This document shows, piece after piece, positions 54,565 through 63,932 of a stretch of 64,000 bases of DNA. The notes under the pieces were generated by a model. It did not search any database, was not told where the DNA came from, and was given only the letters and a program-made list of their open reading frames with translations. Position 1 is the first letter of the stretch. Every line of letters starts with the position of its first letter. Made by a program: the position numbers and the translations under genes. Origin of the DNA: Thermoanaerobacteraceae bacterium (GTDB lineage: Bacteria > Bacillota > JADQBR01); NCBI GenBank assembly GCA_017656305.1, contig JACDOG010000006.1, forward strand, positions 62,001 to 126,000. Reading direction: 5' to 3'.

Positions 54565-54640
54565 AGAAGCAGCATTACTCTCTTCGCGGTCAGGCTATTC
54601 AGGAACTGACTAGGTCCCTGACAGGAGTAATGCTGCTTCT
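54565..54640. repeat. long inverted repeat downstream of dgt
   Basis: AGAAGCAGCATTACT (54565-54579) is the exact reverse complement of 54626-54640. Inside, GTCAGG (54590-54595) pairs with CCTGAC (54617-54622). The folded hairpin spans 76 nt. It begins 18 bases after the dgt stop and has no clear T run, so it may be a terminator, an mRNA stabiliser or a small mobile remnant. Confidence 0.7.
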
Positions 54641-54824
54641 ATTTATATGTTGCCACAATATCATCATAATATACGTAAAAATAAAAAGAGGTGAAACCGG
54701 AAACGGTTCCACCGAAAATATTTAAAAGGGAGGTTTTTGAAGAATGAAGAAGTTGCCGAAACTTCTATAATAAAGTATATCATGAACTGATATAATAATC
54801 ATGTAGGAATTATTGGCATATTCT

Positions 54825-54941
54825 TTAGGGTTTGTTTTTGAGAAACGGCTGCAGCAAAGGTAATAAAATACCTGTGTATACTACATAAGCTGTACTGCCC
54901 AAAATCATAATCAACAGTAACAGTGCTACCATCTTGCCCAT
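54825..54941 (-). CDS. small single-span membrane protein, 38 aa
   Basis: On the minus strand, TGAGGTGA is followed six bases later by ATG and a 38-residue frame: a hydrophobic helix (VALLLLIMILGSTAYVVYTG) and a tail ending FLKNKP. The good ribosome-binding site and ideal helix support it as a real gene, but I do not recognise a family. The rest of the 54.6-55.1 kb gap has a small hairpin (GGTGAAACCG/CGGTTCCACC, 54691-54714) and nothing else supportable. Confidence 0.6.
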   Translation of the reverse strand: MGKMVALLLLIMILGSTAYVVYTGILLPLLQPFLKNKP

Positions 54942-55116
54942 AAAATCACCTCATAAATAGTGTTGCTTATGTCTGCGGTTTTATACTTGTTATTTACGCC
55001 GTGGGCCAAATTTAAAAAAATGCCTGCAAAAAATTTGCAGAAACATGTCGAATATGGCAGGGGAATACTGATAAAAGAGCGAACAAATTAATATCAGGTC
55101 AAAGGTGGATTTGACA

Positions 55117-55566
55117 TTGCGTAAAATTATCGTAGACGGTGATGCCTGTCCGGCTGTCATCAAACAGGAAATTGTGGATATTGCCGGGAATTATGATATT
55201 CCCGTGGTGTTTGTAGTCAGTATCTCCCATGACATATGGCCGGCCGGGGCGGAAGTGGTCCGGGTGGATAACCTGCCGGAAGCCGTGGACATGGCGGTAG
55301 CCAACAGGGTAAGCGGTGGTGATATAGTGGTCACTCAGGACTACGGTTTGGCCGCGCTGGTATTGGCCAAAGGGGCCCGCTGTCTGTCACCCAGGGGGCT
55401 TGTTTACACGGAAGAAAACATTGACGGCCTGCTGTTCCGGCGGCATTTATCCGCGGTACAGCGGCGCAGCGGCAGGGCCAGAATCAAGGGACCGCGGGCT
55501 TTTTCCAAAGCTGACTGCAGAAATTTTTCGCACAAACTGCGCCAGCTCATTGAGATTGGTTATTAA
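55117..55566 (+). CDS. YaiI/YqxD family protein (UPF0178, DUF188)
   Basis: A 149-residue PIN-like-fold family of unknown function. It reads RKIIVDGDACPAVIKQEIV at the start and has VTQDYGLAALVLAKGARCLS and the C-terminal block FSKADCRNFSHKL. TTG 55117 is chosen because AAAGGTGG is 9 bases upstream. The position just before dnaG-sigA matches yqxD in B. subtilis. Confidence 0.92.
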   Translation: MRKIIVDGDACPAVIKQEIVDIAGNYDIPVVFVVSISHDIWPAGAEVVRVDNLPEAVDMAVANRVSGGDIVVTQDYGLAALVLAKGARCLSPRGLVYTEENIDGLLFRRHLSAVQRRSGRARIKGPRAFSKADCRNFSHKLRQLIEIGY

Positions 55567-55625
55567 AAAGCAGGAATTTGGTCTCTTTTTCACGAATTGT
55601 AATAATGGTATAGATTTTGGTATAA

Positions 55626-57464
55626 GTGGTGGTATTGGTGCCGGGGTATATACCGGAACACATCATATCCGACATAAGTGACAGCATAGATATAGTATCA
55701 GTTATTGGTGATTACGTCCCCCTGAAGCGGGTGGGAAGAAATTACGTGGGGCTCTGTCCGTTTCACAGCGAGAAGACACCTTCCTTTACCGTGAGCCCGG
55801 ATAAGCAGATGTGGTACTGCTTTGGTTGTGGTGAGGGTGGAAATGTTTATACATTTTTAATGAAGCATTTGAACCTGACTTTTCCGGAAGCGGTATCCCA
55901 GCTGGCCGAGGCAGCAGGGATAACCCTTCCCGAAGAAGAAACCAGGGACCCGCAGGAAGCTGCCAGGCAGAGCCTGCGGCAGAGGCTTTTTGAAATCAAC
56001 CGGCTGGCAGCCCGGTGGTACTATGCCAACCTCAGGAACCTACCTGAGGCGGAACCGGCGCGGGAGTATTTGCGCCAGCGAGGTCTGAGCGAAAAGATCC
56101 AGAGCTATTTCGGCCTCGGGTATGCCCCGGACGGCTGGGACGGTTTGTTAAAACACCTGACCCGGCAGGGTTACAAGGAGGAGGATATTGCTCAGGCAGG
56201 TCTGATCTTAAAAAGAAAGGATAACAGTGGATACTATGACCGCTTTCGCGGAAGAATTATGTTCCCGATTCTGGACCACCAGGGAAGGGTGATGGCATTT
56301 GGTGGTCGTGTGGTCGGGGATGGCGAGCCCAAATACCTCAATTCCCCGGAGACACCGGTGTTTCACAAGGGACGCAGTGTCTACGGGCTGAACTGGGCAG
56401 CCGGCAGTATTCGCAGGAAAAACCGGGTTATTGTGGTTGAAGGATATATGGACGTCATTTCCGCGCACCGGTTTGGCGTCACCAACGCCGTTGCCTCCCT
56501 GGGAACGGCTTTCACCAGTGACCAGGGGCGGCTGCTTATGCGGTACAGCGAGAACATCAGCATTGCTTACGACGCCGATACCGCCGGTGCCAAAGCTACG
56601 CTTAGAGGATTGAATATACTGCAGAGCCTGGGTGCCAGGGTACGCGTGGCGCAGCTGCCCCAGGGCATGGACCCGGATGATTACCTGCGGCGCCACGGGC
56701 AGGCGGCCTTTGAACAGCTGGTGGGCAAACAGTCCCTGTCATTGATGGAGTATAAACTAGAGCATGCTTTGACAGAATATGATTCCGGCACCATTGAAGG
56801 AAAAGCGGCCATTGTCCGTTCCCTGTTGCCGGATCTTGCCGGCCTGAAAAGTGCCGTGGAACGGGAGGAATACATGCGCCTGATAGCCAGCAGGCTGGAT
56901 TTGTCAGAAGAAGCTGTTTTCGCGGAATTTAATGCATATTTGAGAAATAGCGAAAAATCAAGAGTAAAAAAGGATAAAATAGGTAAAAATAGGTATAATA
57001 ACAGTGTTGTTGTTCAAAAAGGGCCGCCAGTACGCGCCAGCCTGGAAAGAGAGCTGTTGCACCAGGTGTTGCTGGAACCGCAGCGTGCCAAGGCTATCCA
57101 GCGGGTAATTTCTCTGGATGGTTTTCAGGACGAGGGAGTTGTTGAAGTGCTGCGGGTAATACTAAAAGAGGGACCGGAACGGGAATTTGACTGGTCCCAG
57201 CTCATGCAGAAGCTGAGTGAAGCAGGACAGAAAGCGGTTGCTCACGTCATGGTAGCCGATGAAAATAGATTGGATGATTTTGAGCACTTGCTGGAGAAGA
57301 TGTACCTGTTCCAGCTGGATAACCAGTTAAGCGCGCTGGAGGAGGATCTGGACAGGCTGGAACAAAATCCCAATTATGAGGAAATTCAAAAATTCCTACT
57401 AAAGAGCTTTGTTTTCTGGCAGGAAAATGACTTTTTACAAAGAATAAGTATCAAGCGGTACTAA
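55626..57464 (+). CDS. dnaG: DNA primase
   Basis: Makes RNA primers for lagging-strand synthesis. The CHC2 zinc finger has C44, H47, C65 and C68 (LCPFHSEK and YCFGCGEGG). The TOPRIM domain contains [17 protein letters not shown] (about 268-284) and the acidic pair in AYDADTAG. The C-terminal DnaB-binding region follows (about 470-612). The start is uncertain: GTG 55626, 55629 or 55638; the ribosome-binding site is weak. rpoD follows after 22 bases. Confidence 0.96.
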   Translation: MVVLVPGYIPEHIISDISDSIDIVSVIGDYVPLKRVGRNYVGLCPFHSEKTPSFTVSPDKQMWYCFGCGEGGNVYTFLMKHLNLTFPEAVSQLAEAAGITLPEEETRDPQEAARQSLRQRLFEINRLAARWYYANLRNLPEAEPAREYLRQRGLSEKIQSYFGLGYAPDGWDGLLKHLTRQGYKEEDIAQAGLILKRKDNSGYYDRFRGRIMFPILDHQGRVMAFGGRVVGDGEPKYLNSPETPVFHKGRSVYGLNWAAGSIRRKNRVIVVEGYMDVISAHRFGVTNAVASLGTAFTSDQGRLLMRYSENISIAYDADTAGAKATLRGLNILQSLGARVRVAQLPQGMDPDDYLRRHGQAAFEQLVGKQSLSLMEYKLEHALTEYDSGTIEGKAAIVRSLLPDLAGLKSAVEREEYMRLIASRLDLSEEAVFAEFNAYLRNSEKSRVKKDKIGKNRYNNSVVVQKGPPVRASLERELLHQVLLEPQRAKAIQRVISLDGFQDEGVVEVLRVILKEGPEREFDWSQLMQKLSEAGQKAVAHVMVADENRLDDFEHLLEKMYLFQLDNQLSALEEDLDRLEQNPNYEEIQKFLLKSFVFWQENDFLQRISIKRY

Positions 57465-57486
57465 CCCGAGAAAGGGGGTAAGAGAG

Positions 57487-58572
57487 ATGAAAGACGAGTT
57501 GCTGCAAAAAGAAAACGTCAAACAGCTGGTTGAACAAGGCAAAAAGCGTGGCGTCTTAACCTATGCAGAAATCATGGATGCCCTTCAAGGTATAGAACTC
57601 ACCCCCGAGCAGATTGATGAATTTTACGAGTATCTAAATAAACAGGGTGTAGAAGTACTGCCGGAAGAGGGAATAGCACCGGGAAAAGAGATTGACGGCG
57701 AAGGAGAGGAACTGGATTTAGATCTCTCTGTACCCGAAGGAGTAGGCATCGATGATCCGGTTCGGATGTACCTGAAGGAAATCGGACGTATACCGCTGCT
57801 GACGGCAGAGGAAGAGGTAGAACTGGCCAAGCGCATGGAACAGGGCGATGAAGAGGCCAAACGCAAGCTGGCTGAGGCTAACCTCCGTCTGGTGGTTAGC
57901 ATAGCCAAGCGGTACGTGGGCCGTGGGATGCTCTTTTTAGACTTGATACAGGAAGGTAACCTGGGTTTGATTAAAGCGGTAGAAAAGTTCGATTACCGTA
58001 AAGGTTATAAATTCAGTACCTATGCCACCTGGTGGATTCGCCAGGCCATTACTAGGGCTATTGCCGACCAGGCAAGAACTATTCGTATTCCGGTGCATAT
58101 GGTGGAAACCATCAACAAGTTAATCAGGGTTTCCCGGCAGCTGCTGCAAGAATACGGCAGGGAACCAACACCCGAGGAGATTGCCAAGGAAATGGGTCTC
58201 CCGGAAGAACGCGTCCGGGAAATCATGAAGATTGCTCAGGAACCTGTATCCTTAGAGACGCCAATTGGGGAAGAAGAGGACAGCCACCTTGGAGACTTTA
58301 TAGAGGATGAGGACGCTCCGGCGCCGGCTGAAAAGGCCTCATTTACTCTTTTGAAGGAGCAGCTGGAAGAAGTACTGGATACCCTGACGGAAAGAGAAGA
58401 GAAAGTACTACGGTTGAGATTTGGTTTGGATGATGGCCGGTCGCGTACTCTGGAAGAGGTGGGTAAGGAATTTAACGTGACTCGTGAGCGTATCCGGCAG
58501 ATTGAGGCTAAGGCGTTGCGCAAACTACGTCATCCCAGCCGCAGCAAGAAACTAAAAGATTATTTGGAATAA
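57487..58572 (+). CDS. rpoD: RNA polymerase primary sigma factor (sigma-A/RpoD)
   Basis: Housekeeping sigma factor, 361 residues, the compact Firmicutes form. Region 1.1 is short (1-75). Regions 1.2-2 include [39 protein letters not shown] and [14 protein letters not shown] (-10 recognition). Region 4.2 has [20 protein letters not shown], recognising the -35 box. It recognises the TTGACA/TATAAT promoters seen across the window. dnaG-rpoD is the conserved macromolecular synthesis operon. Confidence 0.98.
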   Translation: MKDELLQKENVKQLVEQGKKRGVLTYAEIMDALQGIELTPEQIDEFYEYLNKQGVEVLPEEGIAPGKEIDGEGEELDLDLSVPEGVGIDDPVRMYLKEIGRIPLLTAEEEVELAKRMEQGDEEAKRKLAEANLRLVVSIAKRYVGRGMLFLDLIQEGNLGLIKAVEKFDYRKGYKFSTYATWWIRQAITRAIADQARTIRIPVHMVETINKLIRVSRQLLQEYGREPTPEEIAKEMGLPEERVREIMKIAQEPVSLETPIGEEEDSHLGDFIEDEDAPAPAEKASFTLLKEQLEEVLDTLTEREEKVLRLRFGLDDGRSRTLEEVGKEFNVTRERIRQIEAKALRKLRHPSRSKKLKDYLE

Positions 58573-58579
58573 ATTACTG

Positions 58580-58608
58580 TTGACCAACTGCCCCATTTGT
58601 TTTATAAT
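58580..58608 (+). promoter_or_regulatory. sigma-A promoter of tRNA-Asn
   Basis: TTGACC (58580-58585), 17 bases, TATAAT (58603-58608); the tRNA starts 19 bases after. Confidence 0.85.
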
Positions 58609-58626
58609 AATTTCTGGCACCAGCGC

Positions 58627-58701
58627 TCCTCGGTAGCTCAATGGTAGAGCATTCGGCTGTTAACCGAAGGGTTGCAGGTTCGAGTCCTGCCCGGGGAGCC
58701 A
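58627..58701 (+). tRNA. tRNA-Asn (anticodon GTT)
   Basis: Cloverleaf: acceptor TCCTCGG pairs with CCGGGGA, D arm GCTC-GAGC, anticodon loop CTGTTAA (GTT), T arm GCAGG-TTCGAGT-CCTGC; CCA is encoded. Confidence 0.96.
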
Positions 58702-58757
58702 ATTTATTTTGTTTTTTTCTGCCAAAAAAACTTCTTTGCTGAAAGCAGTAAAAGCTT

Positions 58758-58786
58758 TTGCATTTTTGGCAGAGATTCGGTATAAT
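58758..58786 (+). promoter_or_regulatory. sigma-A promoter of the tRNA Met-Glu-Val cluster
   Basis: TTGCAT (58758-58763), 17 bases, TATAAT (58781-58786), ending 18 bases before the CAT-anticodon tRNA. Confidence 0.85.
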
Positions 58787-58804
58787 AGTAAGGCACCACT
58801 TTTT

Positions 58805-58879
58805 GGGCCCATAGCTCAGCGGTAGAGCTACCGGCTCATAACCGGTTGGTCCCAGGTTCGATCCCTGGTGGGCCCACCA
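58805..58879 (+). tRNA. tRNA-Met (anticodon CAT)
   Basis: Acceptor GGGCCCA/TGGGCCC, anticodon stem ACCGG/CCGGT with loop CTCATAA, T loop TTCGATC, encoded CCA. CAT can also belong to tRNA-Ile2, in which the C is changed to lysidine by TilS; I cannot separate the two with confidence. It is not an initiator, as the start of the acceptor stem is paired. Confidence 0.88.
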
Positions 58880-58893
58880 TATTTCACAGATGG

Positions 58894-58969
58894 GGCCCGT
58901 TGGTCAAGTGGTCTAAGACACCGGCCTTTCACGCCGGTAACAGGGGTTCGAATCCCCTACGGGTCACCA
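58894..58969 (+). tRNA. tRNA-Glu (anticodon TTC)
   Basis: Acceptor GGCCCGT/ACGGGTC (one G-T pair), anticodon stem CCGGC/GCCGG with loop CTTTCAC (TTC), T arm GGGGT/CCCCT-type with loop TCGAATC, encoded CCA. Confidence 0.95.
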
Positions 58970-58972
58970 TTT

Positions 58973-59048
58973 GGGCGATTAGCTCAGCTGGGAGAGCACC
59001 TGCCTTACAAGCAGGGGGTCGCAAGTTCGAGCCTTGCATCGCCCACCA
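58973..59048 (+). tRNA. tRNA-Val (anticodon TAC)
   Basis: Acceptor GGGCGAT/ATCGCCC, anticodon stem CCTGC/GCAGG with loop CTTACAA (TAC), T arm GCAAG/CTTGC, encoded CCA. Only three bases separate it from tRNA-Glu. Confidence 0.96.
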
Positions 59049-59085
59049 AAGAACTCACCTTAGCCAAAGGTGAGTTCTTTTTTTG
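59049..59085 (+). terminator. rho-independent terminator of the tRNA cluster
   Basis: A 13-bp perfect stem (AAGAACTCACCTT / AAGGTGAGTTCTT) with an AGCCA loop and a T run, starting directly after the CCA of tRNA-Val. Confidence 0.95.
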
Positions 59086-59164
59086 AAAAAATTTCGCCGT
59101 TGTTAAAGGAAATTGTCTTATCTGGATATAATATTGTAGATAGAGCACTTGCGGGGGAAATCTG

Positions 59165-59866
59165 ATGAAACTTTCGCAGCGGCTGGCAGCAGTAGCAGCA
59201 TACGTTCCACCGGGAAGCACGGTGGCCGATATCGGCACCGACCATGCCTACCTTCCGGTGTACCTGGTAAACGAGGGAATTGCTCCTCAAGTCATAGCAA
59301 CGGATGTACACCGGAAACCCTATGAAAGCGCCCGGGAAACCGTTGCGGCTTACCGTTTGCAGGACAGGATTTCCGTTCGGCTGGGTGACGGCCTGAAAAC
59401 CCTGCAGCCCGGTGAAGCGGGCACTATCGTCATTGCCGGCATGGGCGGGAAGAATATGGTGCAGATATTCCGGCGGTCGCCGGAAGTGCTGGAAACAGCC
59501 GGGCGCCTGATACTGCAGCCCATGACCCATGTGGAAACGGTGCGACAGTGGCTGTGGGCAAACGGCTGGTACCTGCTGGATGAGGACCTGGTGGCGGAGG
59601 ACGGCCACCTGTACGAAATACTGGTAGCGGCCCGGGGAGAGGAAACACCCGTCGACCCGGAGATCGGGCCGAGACTGTTGGAAAAGCGCCACCCGCTGTT
59701 GAAAAAATTGCTGGTGGAAAAGGAAAAGCATTACCTGAATATACTGGAAGGTATAAAGCAGAGCACGAACCCAGAAACTAAAGGCAAGGCTGGACAAATC
59801 AGGGAAAAACTATCAAAAATACAGAGGGTGAAACAATGGTTAGCTGCGAAACAGTCTACAAGGTAA
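59165..59866 (+). CDS. trmK: tRNA (adenine(22)-N(1))-methyltransferase TrmK
   Basis: SAM-dependent enzyme that methylates A22 of tRNAs in Gram-positive bacteria. It reads KLSQRLAAVAAYVPPGSTVA with SAM motif I ADIGTDHAYLPVYLV (about 20-34) and IAGMGGKNMVQIF, which is motif IV. The C-terminal helical region (about 170-233) is typical. It overlaps the next gene by 31 bases. trmK-yqfO downstream of sigA is conserved in B. subtilis. Confidence 0.95.
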   Translation: MKLSQRLAAVAAYVPPGSTVADIGTDHAYLPVYLVNEGIAPQVIATDVHRKPYESARETVAAYRLQDRISVRLGDGLKTLQPGEAGTIVIAGMGGKNMVQIFRRSPEVLETAGRLILQPMTHVETVRQWLWANGWYLLDEDLVAEDGHLYEILVAARGEETPVDPEIGPRLLEKRHPLLKKLLVEKEKHYLNILEGIKQSTNPETKGKAGQIREKLSKIQRVKQWLAAKQSTR

Positions 59867-60945
59867 TAGAAGAAATGGCACCGCTTGAAAGAGCGGAAAA
59901 ATGGGATAATGTCGGCCTGCAGATCGGCGAACCGGAGGCACCTGTGCAAAAGGTTCTGGTTACTCTGGATATAACCGAGCAGGTGGTGGATGAAGCTGTT
60001 TTTGAAAAGGCGGATCTAATAGTTTCCCATCACCCGTTCATATTCGATTCTGTAAAAAAGATTCGCTTTGACGAACCCAAAGGAAGGATGATTAAAAAGC
60101 TTATCTGCAACAACATAATGGTTTACGTGGCACATACCAACCTGGACAAGGCGGATGAAGGCGTCAACCACTACCTGGCCCAGTGCCTGGGACTGAAGGA
60201 TACCAGGGTGTTGGCACCGAGCGGCAGCGAAAAGCTGTACAAACTGGTGGTATTTGTGCCCCAGGATTACATAGACCAGGTGCGCACGGCTATTGGCGAC
60301 GCCGGTGCCGGGTGGATCGGCAATTATTCGCACTGCACTTTTCGGACACCCGGGCAGGGTACCTTTAAACCCCTGGAGGGTGCCGACCCGTTTATCGGTG
60401 AAGTGGGAGACCTGGAACAGGTGGAGGAGTACCGCCTGGAAACCATCGTACCGGCGGCAAAGCTGAAACCGGTCTTGAAGGCCATGTTTGACAGCCACCC
60501 GTACGAGGAAGTGGCCTATGACCTGTACCCGCTGGCCAACAAGGGAAAGGAATATGGCCTGGGCAGAATAGGTTCGCTGCCGGAATTTGAGACCCTGGAG
60601 GCCTTTGCGTTGAAGGTTAAGCAGGTTCTGGGCACGGATCAGGTCGGCGTTGTGGGCGATATCCAGCGGCCCATTTCCAAAGTAGCCGTCTGCGGAGGGG
60701 CTGGTGCGTCAATGGTGGACAGTGCCCTGAAACACGGTGCCGAAGTGCTGCTTACCGGGGACATCAAATTCCACCAGGCGCAGGAAGCTTTGGCCAGGGG
60801 ACTGGCTGTGGTGGATGCGGGCCACTATGCTACCGAACGGGTTATTGTCCCGGTTGTGGCACGCCGACTGCAGGAAAAGCTTGCCGACAAAAAAGTGGAA
60901 ATTATACTGTCTACTGAAAATACAAATCCCTGGCAGTACTTATAG
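59836..60945 (+). CDS. yqfO: Nif3-like dinuclear metal center hexameric protein (YqfO)
   Basis: 369 residues: the long Nif3 form with a PII-like insertion (about 125-240) between the two halves of the metal-binding domain. Metal ligands are seen in SHHPFIFDS (about 59-62), HTNLDKADEGVN and, at the C-terminus, VDAGHYATERVIVP. Biochemical role is unsettled; GTP cyclohydrolase-like and regulatory roles have been suggested. ATG 59836 lies within the 3' end of trmK after GAGGGTG. Confidence 0.94.
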   Translation: MVSCETVYKVIEEMAPLERAEKWDNVGLQIGEPEAPVQKVLVTLDITEQVVDEAVFEKADLIVSHHPFIFDSVKKIRFDEPKGRMIKKLICNNIMVYVAHTNLDKADEGVNHYLAQCLGLKDTRVLAPSGSEKLYKLVVFVPQDYIDQVRTAIGDAGAGWIGNYSHCTFRTPGQGTFKPLEGADPFIGEVGDLEQVEEYRLETIVPAAKLKPVLKAMFDSHPYEEVAYDLYPLANKGKEYGLGRIGSLPEFETLEAFALKVKQVLGTDQVGVVGDIQRPISKVAVCGGAGASMVDSALKHGAEVLLTGDIKFHQAQEALARGLAVVDAGHYATERVIVPVVARRLQEKLADKKVEIILSTENTNPWQYL

Positions 60946-60978
60946 ATAGGAAACGTCTGCTTTCCTATCTATTTTTTT
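60942..60978 (+). terminator. rho-independent terminator of trmK-yqfO
   Basis: ATAGATAGGAAA (60942-60953) and TTTCCTATCTAT (60961-60972) form a 12-bp stem followed by a T run; the stem includes the yqfO stop codon. Confidence 0.9.
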
Positions 60979-61006
60979 ATATTCAAATTTGGAAAGGAGG
61001 CCCAAA

Positions 61007-61720
61007 ATGCGGGATCTGGAGAGACTGTGGCAGGCACAAAATTTAAAAATAAAGCATAAACAGTTAAAAGAAAAGGCCAGACGGGAGTCAAACTTGCCCC
61101 TGCTGAAAAAGGAAAAGGCAGCACTGGAAGCACGCCTCAGGGAATACAAGCTGAGGAAAAATCGCCTGCAGTCGCTGGAAAAAGAGGTGAAAGCCAGGGA
61201 ACTGGACTGTGAGGAGTTGAGCGCCAAACTGGAAACCTTGACCCGGCAGCTGTACGACGACGAGCACAACAATTCCAAGGAACTGCAGGGCATCGAGCAA
61301 AAAATCCGCATGACCAAAGAGGAACTGTCCCAATGCGAGGAAGCGGTGCTAAACCTTATCCAGGACCAGGAAGAATTGACGGCGGTTCTCAGGCAGGAAA
61401 AAGAGGCAATCGGGCGGGACAAAAAGGACTATGAGGAGCGTGTCCGGCAGTACCAAAGCTGGAAAGAAAGCATTAACAATGAACTGGCCCAAATTGAAGC
61501 TCAGTACCGGCAGTTATTTGATGAAATTGACCCGGAGCTGAAAGAAATATATAATAGGAAAAGCAAGTTACTGGGCGATACCGTAGTTGCCGTGGTGGAA
61601 AATGCCACCTGCAGCGGCTGCCGCCTGGATATTTCTCCTGTGGTACTGAAGGTGATAAAAAAACAGAACCTGTCATACTGCGAAAACTGCGGCCGGCTGC
61701 TGCTTTACAGAGAAGACTGA
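61007..61720 (+). CDS. zinc ribbon coiled-coil protein (C4-type, DUF164-like)
   Basis: 237 residues. A very long coiled coil covers about 1-180 (for example LKKEKAALEARLREYKLRKN), and a C4 zinc ribbon ends the protein (CSGCRLD at about 202 and YCENCGRLL). Proteins of this shape (CT398/HP0958 type) bind RNA or partner proteins such as the flagellar sigma factor; the role here is unknown. ATG 61007 follows GAAAGGAGG. The next feature is RNase P RNA, and this neighbour relation is common in Clostridia. Confidence 0.88.
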   Translation: MRDLERLWQAQNLKIKHKQLKEKARRESNLPLLKKEKAALEARLREYKLRKNRLQSLEKEVKARELDCEELSAKLETLTRQLYDDEHNNSKELQGIEQKIRMTKEELSQCEEAVLNLIQDQEELTAVLRQEKEAIGRDKKDYEERVRQYQSWKESINNELAQIEAQYRQLFDEIDPELKEIYNRKSKLLGDTVVAVVENATCSGCRLDISPVVLKVIKKQNLSYCENCGRLLLYRED

Positions 61721-61741
61721 CAGCAATGGAAACCATTACTA

Positions 61742-61770
61742 TTGCAATTCCTGCTGAAACCTGTTATACT
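61742..61770 (+). promoter_or_regulatory. sigma-A promoter of rnpB
   Basis: TTGCAA (61742-61747), 17 bases, TATACT (61765-61770). The initial transcript would carry a 5' leader of about 45 nt before the mature RNA. Confidence 0.75.
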
Positions 61771-61821
61771 ATACATCCGCGCCATTAGCGGTAGGTACTT
61801 GGGTTAAAAAATAAATAAGGC

Positions 61822-62244
61822 AATTGAGTAAACCAAATAGTCGCGGGCACAGTGCCGCAAGGCCGTGCCTGAGGAAAGTCCGAGCTCCGCAGGGCAGGGT
61901 GCCGGATAACGTCCGGTGGAGGTGACTCTAAGGAAAGTGCCACAGAAAACAAACCGCCCGGCACTCAGCAAGGTGAATAGCGGCTATTACTATTGAACTG
62001 CATGTCTTCAGAAGACCTTCTATTTACCGTGCTGAGTGCCGGGTAAGGGTGAAACGGTGAGGTAAGAGCTCACCAGCAGCTAGGCGACTAGCTGGCTTGG
62101 TAAACCCCACCCGGAGCAAGACCTAATAGGGGGGCGTTAACGTGGCCCGCGTTGTCCCCGGGTAGGTCGCTTGAGGTGCCAGGCAACTGGCATCCCAGAC
62201 AGATGACTATTCACGACAGAACTCGGCTTACGGTTTGCTCAATT
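61822..62244 (+). ncRNA. rnpB: RNase P RNA
   Basis: Catalytic RNA that removes 5' leaders from pre-tRNAs. Helix P1 is closed by AATTGAGTAAACC (61822-61834) and GGTTTGCTCAATT (62232-62244). Universally conserved segments are seen: GAGGAAAGTCCGAGCTCC (CR-I), AGAAAACAAACCGCC, GGTAAGGGTGAAACGGTGAG with GTAAGAGCTCACC, and near the 3' end AGACAGATGACTATTC and ACAGAACTCGGCTTAC. Length about 423 nt. The fold seems closer to ancestral type A than to the type B of Bacillus, but I have not modelled it. Confidence 0.97.
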
Positions 62245-62254
62245 GTCTTTATGC

Positions 62255-62295
62255 AAGGTGATGAATATTTATGCATATTCATCACCTTAATTTTT
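62255..62295 (+). terminator. rho-independent terminator of rnpB
   Basis: A 13-bp stem (AAGGTGATGAATA / TATTCATCACCTT, 62255-62267 and 62276-62288) followed by AATTTTT. From 62296 to 62584 the DNA is AT-rich and contains no other feature I can support. Confidence 0.92.
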
Positions 62296-62584
62296 GCCTC
62301 AAAACAGTCGTGTAAATGGCTTATATGGGTAGCCGAGAACTTATGTAGGAGAACAGACCTTTGAGGACATACTCCTGTTGCATGCATAATTATTATATCT
62401 CAAGACTGGGGTATAACAGAAAGTTAAAAGGATTTACAGACTTTGTGTAGAATTAATTTCCATAGACAAAAATTGACTTTTAGATAAAATTATTCCAAAA
62501 TTGTTTCTGTTTCTGTTCTAAGCCTATTCTTATTGACCAAGAGCATACAGGTGAACAGGACTTAAAAAGGGGAGGAAAGTCAAA

Positions 62585-63931
62585 TTGGACAGAATGTCTC
62601 TCCCTGTTCTATTGTTTATTTCATTACCGGAAGCAATGCTGGTAGGTGTGATTGGTTTATTAATTTTGTGTTTTAAACCAACTCTAAAGGAAATAACTTT
62701 AATAGGCATTCTCCAGGCTATTTGCAGTTTATTCATTCGCTCGTTACCACTGGCTTTCGGTGTACATTCTTTACTGCAAATTATTGCCTTTTCCCTGATA
62801 ATATGTTTCGTATTGTTAATTCCTTACAAATTCAGCGTATTGGCGGCATTACTGGGTTTAAGTATTTATGGAAGTGTAGAGGCTGTATCCGCACCGTTTA
62901 TACTTACCTTAACCGGACTGTCTCTGGCATCAGTTTTAGATAATGTCTGGCTGCGACTGGCTTTTTTTCTGCCTGAAGCTCTGATTTTGGTTATTATAAT
63001 TCTGTTAATCCGACGCTTAAATCTGAGGTTACCCGAGCACTGGTTAGAGTTAATGGGAGCTAATAAATTCTATGTGAATAAATACGTTCCATTGATAAGC
63101 TTATTTTTAATTCAATTTGTTTTGATGATAGTATTTTATCTGTCAAACTTTCTTGAGAAAAATTCACTATCAAATATAGGAACTATTACTTCTGATCCCT
63201 TCATACTAATTTTAATAATTGCGTTATTATCAATTATTTCAATCTTCATAATGAAACGGATTATATCTCTGCTTCAAGATGAAATTGAGACCAGAACTCA
63301 ATTGGATTCTCTTCGCCATGTAGAGGAATTAATACGTACCATCCGTATGCAGCGCCATAATTTTAACCATGATCTGCAAGTAGTTTATGGCTTGCTTCAA
63401 GTAGAGGCTTTCCAAGAGGCAAAGGACTATATTAAAAAAAGCATGGAAGAAATTGCAATCACTTCAGAATTAATAAAGACGGATAACCTGGTAATTACAA
63501 CGTTGTTGCAGACCAAGGCAGGCCTGGCGGAAGGCAAGAAAATAAATTTTAAAGTAGATGTGAAAACGAGCCTTCGGAAATTACCGTTGAAATTAAGAGA
63601 TCTGAATATAATTCTCGGGAATTTGATAGACAATGCTCTTGAAGCAGCCGAAGGGATGCCTTTGGATCAAAGAAAGGTAGAGGTGGAACTCTCAGAAGAC
63701 TTAAATGGCTATGTTATTGAGGTCAAAAACTATGGCCCGCCAATAAAGCCGGAGTTAATTGAAAAAATTTTCGATCCGGGGTTTTCTACCAAAGGTGAAG
63801 ACAGGGGTATGGGACTCTATAGTGTTAAAAAGCTCGTACAGAAGTATAACGGCGACATACAAGTAACCAGCAACTCAAGCTGTACCAGTTTTACGGTTCA
63901 TATACCTTACAAAAGTGGCTCAGGAAGGTGA
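62585..63931 (+). CDS. AgrC-like GHKL sensor histidine kinase with Spo0B-type phosphoacceptor
   Basis: 448 residues from TTG 62585 (GGGGAGG upstream). The N-terminal half has six or seven membrane helices (about 5-235) with almost no extracellular loops, as in AgrC-type peptide sensors. The dimerisation region has RMQRHNFNHDLQVVYGLLQ (about 254-272), the Spo0B/AgrC-type phosphohistidine motif. The ATPase domain has the N box GNLIDNALEAAEG (about 344) and G boxes KIFDPGFSTKGEDRGMGLYS. AT-rich codon use differs from the core genes upstream. It is followed within two bases by another gene. Confidence 0.87.
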   Translation: MDRMSLPVLLFISLPEAMLVGVIGLLILCFKPTLKEITLIGILQAICSLFIRSLPLAFGVHSLLQIIAFSLIICFVLLIPYKFSVLAALLGLSIYGSVEAVSAPFILTLTGLSLASVLDNVWLRLAFFLPEALILVIIILLIRRLNLRLPEHWLELMGANKFYVNKYVPLISLFLIQFVLMIVFYLSNFLEKNSLSNIGTITSDPFILILIIALLSIISIFIMKRIISLLQDEIETRTQLDSLRHVEELIRTIRMQRHNFNHDLQVVYGLLQVEAFQEAKDYIKKSMEEIAITSELIKTDNLVITTLLQTKAGLAEGKKINFKVDVKTSLRKLPLKLRDLNIILGNLIDNALEAAEGMPLDQRKVEVELSEDLNGYVIEVKNYGPPIKPELIEKIFDPGFSTKGEDRGMGLYSVKKLVQKYNGDIQVTSNSSCTSFTVHIPYKSGSGR

Positions 63932-63932
63932 A

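Noticed and set aside
54744-54770. Eight-codon frame (MKKLPKLL) after GGGAGG
   Set aside because: A ribosome-binding site is present, but the frame is too short to support as a gene and no attenuator structure or regulated gene follows on that strand.
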